From the NCBI GenBank assembly GCA_002497345.1, contig DANS01000009.1:325-6173 (forward strand): a DNA stretch of 5,849 nt, in the 5' to 3' direction. How positions within the stretch are numbered: position 1 is the first letter of the stretch; each line of letters starts with the position of its first letter. This DNA is from Thermoproteus sp. UBA157 (lineage in GTDB: Archaea; Thermoproteota; Thermoprotei; Thermoproteales; Thermoproteaceae). The position numbers and the translations under genes were made by a program. A model generated the notes under the pieces. It had not been told where the DNA came from, ran no database searches, and saw nothing but the letters and a program-made list of their open reading frames with translations. Below are positions 5,533-5,849 of this stretch, piece after piece.

Positions 5533-5849
5533 GTGGTCTCAGTCGCCCTGGAGAAGTTAACTAAGCGATATCGAGACGTATATGCGGTCAAGGACGTAGA
5601 CTTGGAGATCAAAGACGGCGAGCTATTCGCAGTGTTGGGGCCGTCCGGCTGCGGCAAGACGACCCTGCTCCGCTTGATAGCGGGCTTGGAGGAGCCCACG
5701 CGCGGCAAGATATACTTCGACGGAAGAGACGTCACGAACTTGCCGACGCAGGCGAGGAACACGGCGTTGGTCCCGCAGACGTGGGCCCTATGGCCGCACA
5801 TGACGGTCTTCGAGAACGTGGCGTACGGCCTAAAGCTCAGAAAAGTGCC
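5533..5849 (+). CDS. ABC transporter ATP-binding protein, MalK/CUT1-like (3' end outside window)
   Basis: 105 complete codons are visible from GTG 5533, and the frame runs off the window. Motifs are the A-loop Tyr13, Walker A GPSGCGKTT (36-44), LLRLIAGLEEPTRG (45-58), FDGRDVTNLP (62-71), and a Q-loop region VPQTWALWPHMTVFENV with Gln82. The last is the block typical of importer ATPases of the sugar and polyamine/iron families (usually VFQ.YALYPHMTV). The ATPase would sit on the inner face of the membrane and energise uptake by permease partners presumably encoded downstream. The signature, Walker B and any C-terminal regulatory domain lie beyond the window, so the exact substrate class is open. 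Unlike the short ATPase at 1279-1866, every motif seen here is canonical. The gene is divergent from the Cdc48-N-like gene, with 73 bp between starts. Confidence 0.93.
   Translation, partial: MVSVALEKLTKRYRDVYAVKDVDLEIKDGELFAVLGPSGCGKTTLLRLIAGLEEPTRGKIYFDGRDVTNLPTQARNTALVPQTWALWPHMTVFENVAYGLKLRKV

Noticed and set aside
1..5849. CRISPR arrays, insertion sequences, rRNA or attachment sites
   Set aside because: I saw no spaced direct repeats, transposase-like protein, terminal inverted repeats or rRNA-like sequence anywhere in the window.

Overview
The window looks like a piece of chromosome from a hyperthermophilic crenarchaeon, most likely of the Thermoproteales (Thermoproteus/Pyrobaculum type). 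This rests on GC-rich, tightly packed genes, AT-rich archaeal TATA boxes about 22-24 nt upstream of start codons (leaderless transcripts), frequent GTG starts, an archaeal-type TruA and a Cdc48 N-domain-like protein. The genus is an inference; no rRNA or other marker gene is present.

Region 1 (1-2294, + strand) is an operon-like run of four overlapping genes. They are the 3' part of a polytopic membrane protein resembling an ABC-2 permease, a small membrane protein with a site-2-protease-like layout but a broken HExxH motif, a short ABC ATPase with several altered catalytic positions, and a second small membrane protein. Together they look like one membrane complex, probably an ABC-2-type exporter or an energised membrane-processing machine of unknown substrate. 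This is the best candidate here for an undescribed system.

Region 2 (2286-3378, +) is a single-gene unit for a metal-dependent amidohydrolase of the deaminase/chlorohydrolase group. Its TATA box lies inside the end of the preceding gene. It is followed by a 155-nt GC-rich gap with hairpin potential and a doubtful 44-codon ORF.

Region 3 (3508-4979, +) holds truA (tRNA pseudouridine synthase), whose 3' end is strikingly AT-rich, and then a separately promoted helical protein of unknown function.

Region 4 (4980-5849) holds a minus-strand stand-alone Cdc48/VAT N-domain-like protein whose stop codon abuts the stop of the preceding gene, sharing a TGATCA palindrome. A divergent promoter region of about 73 bp follows, and then the 5' end of a MalK-type ABC importer ATPase that runs off the window.
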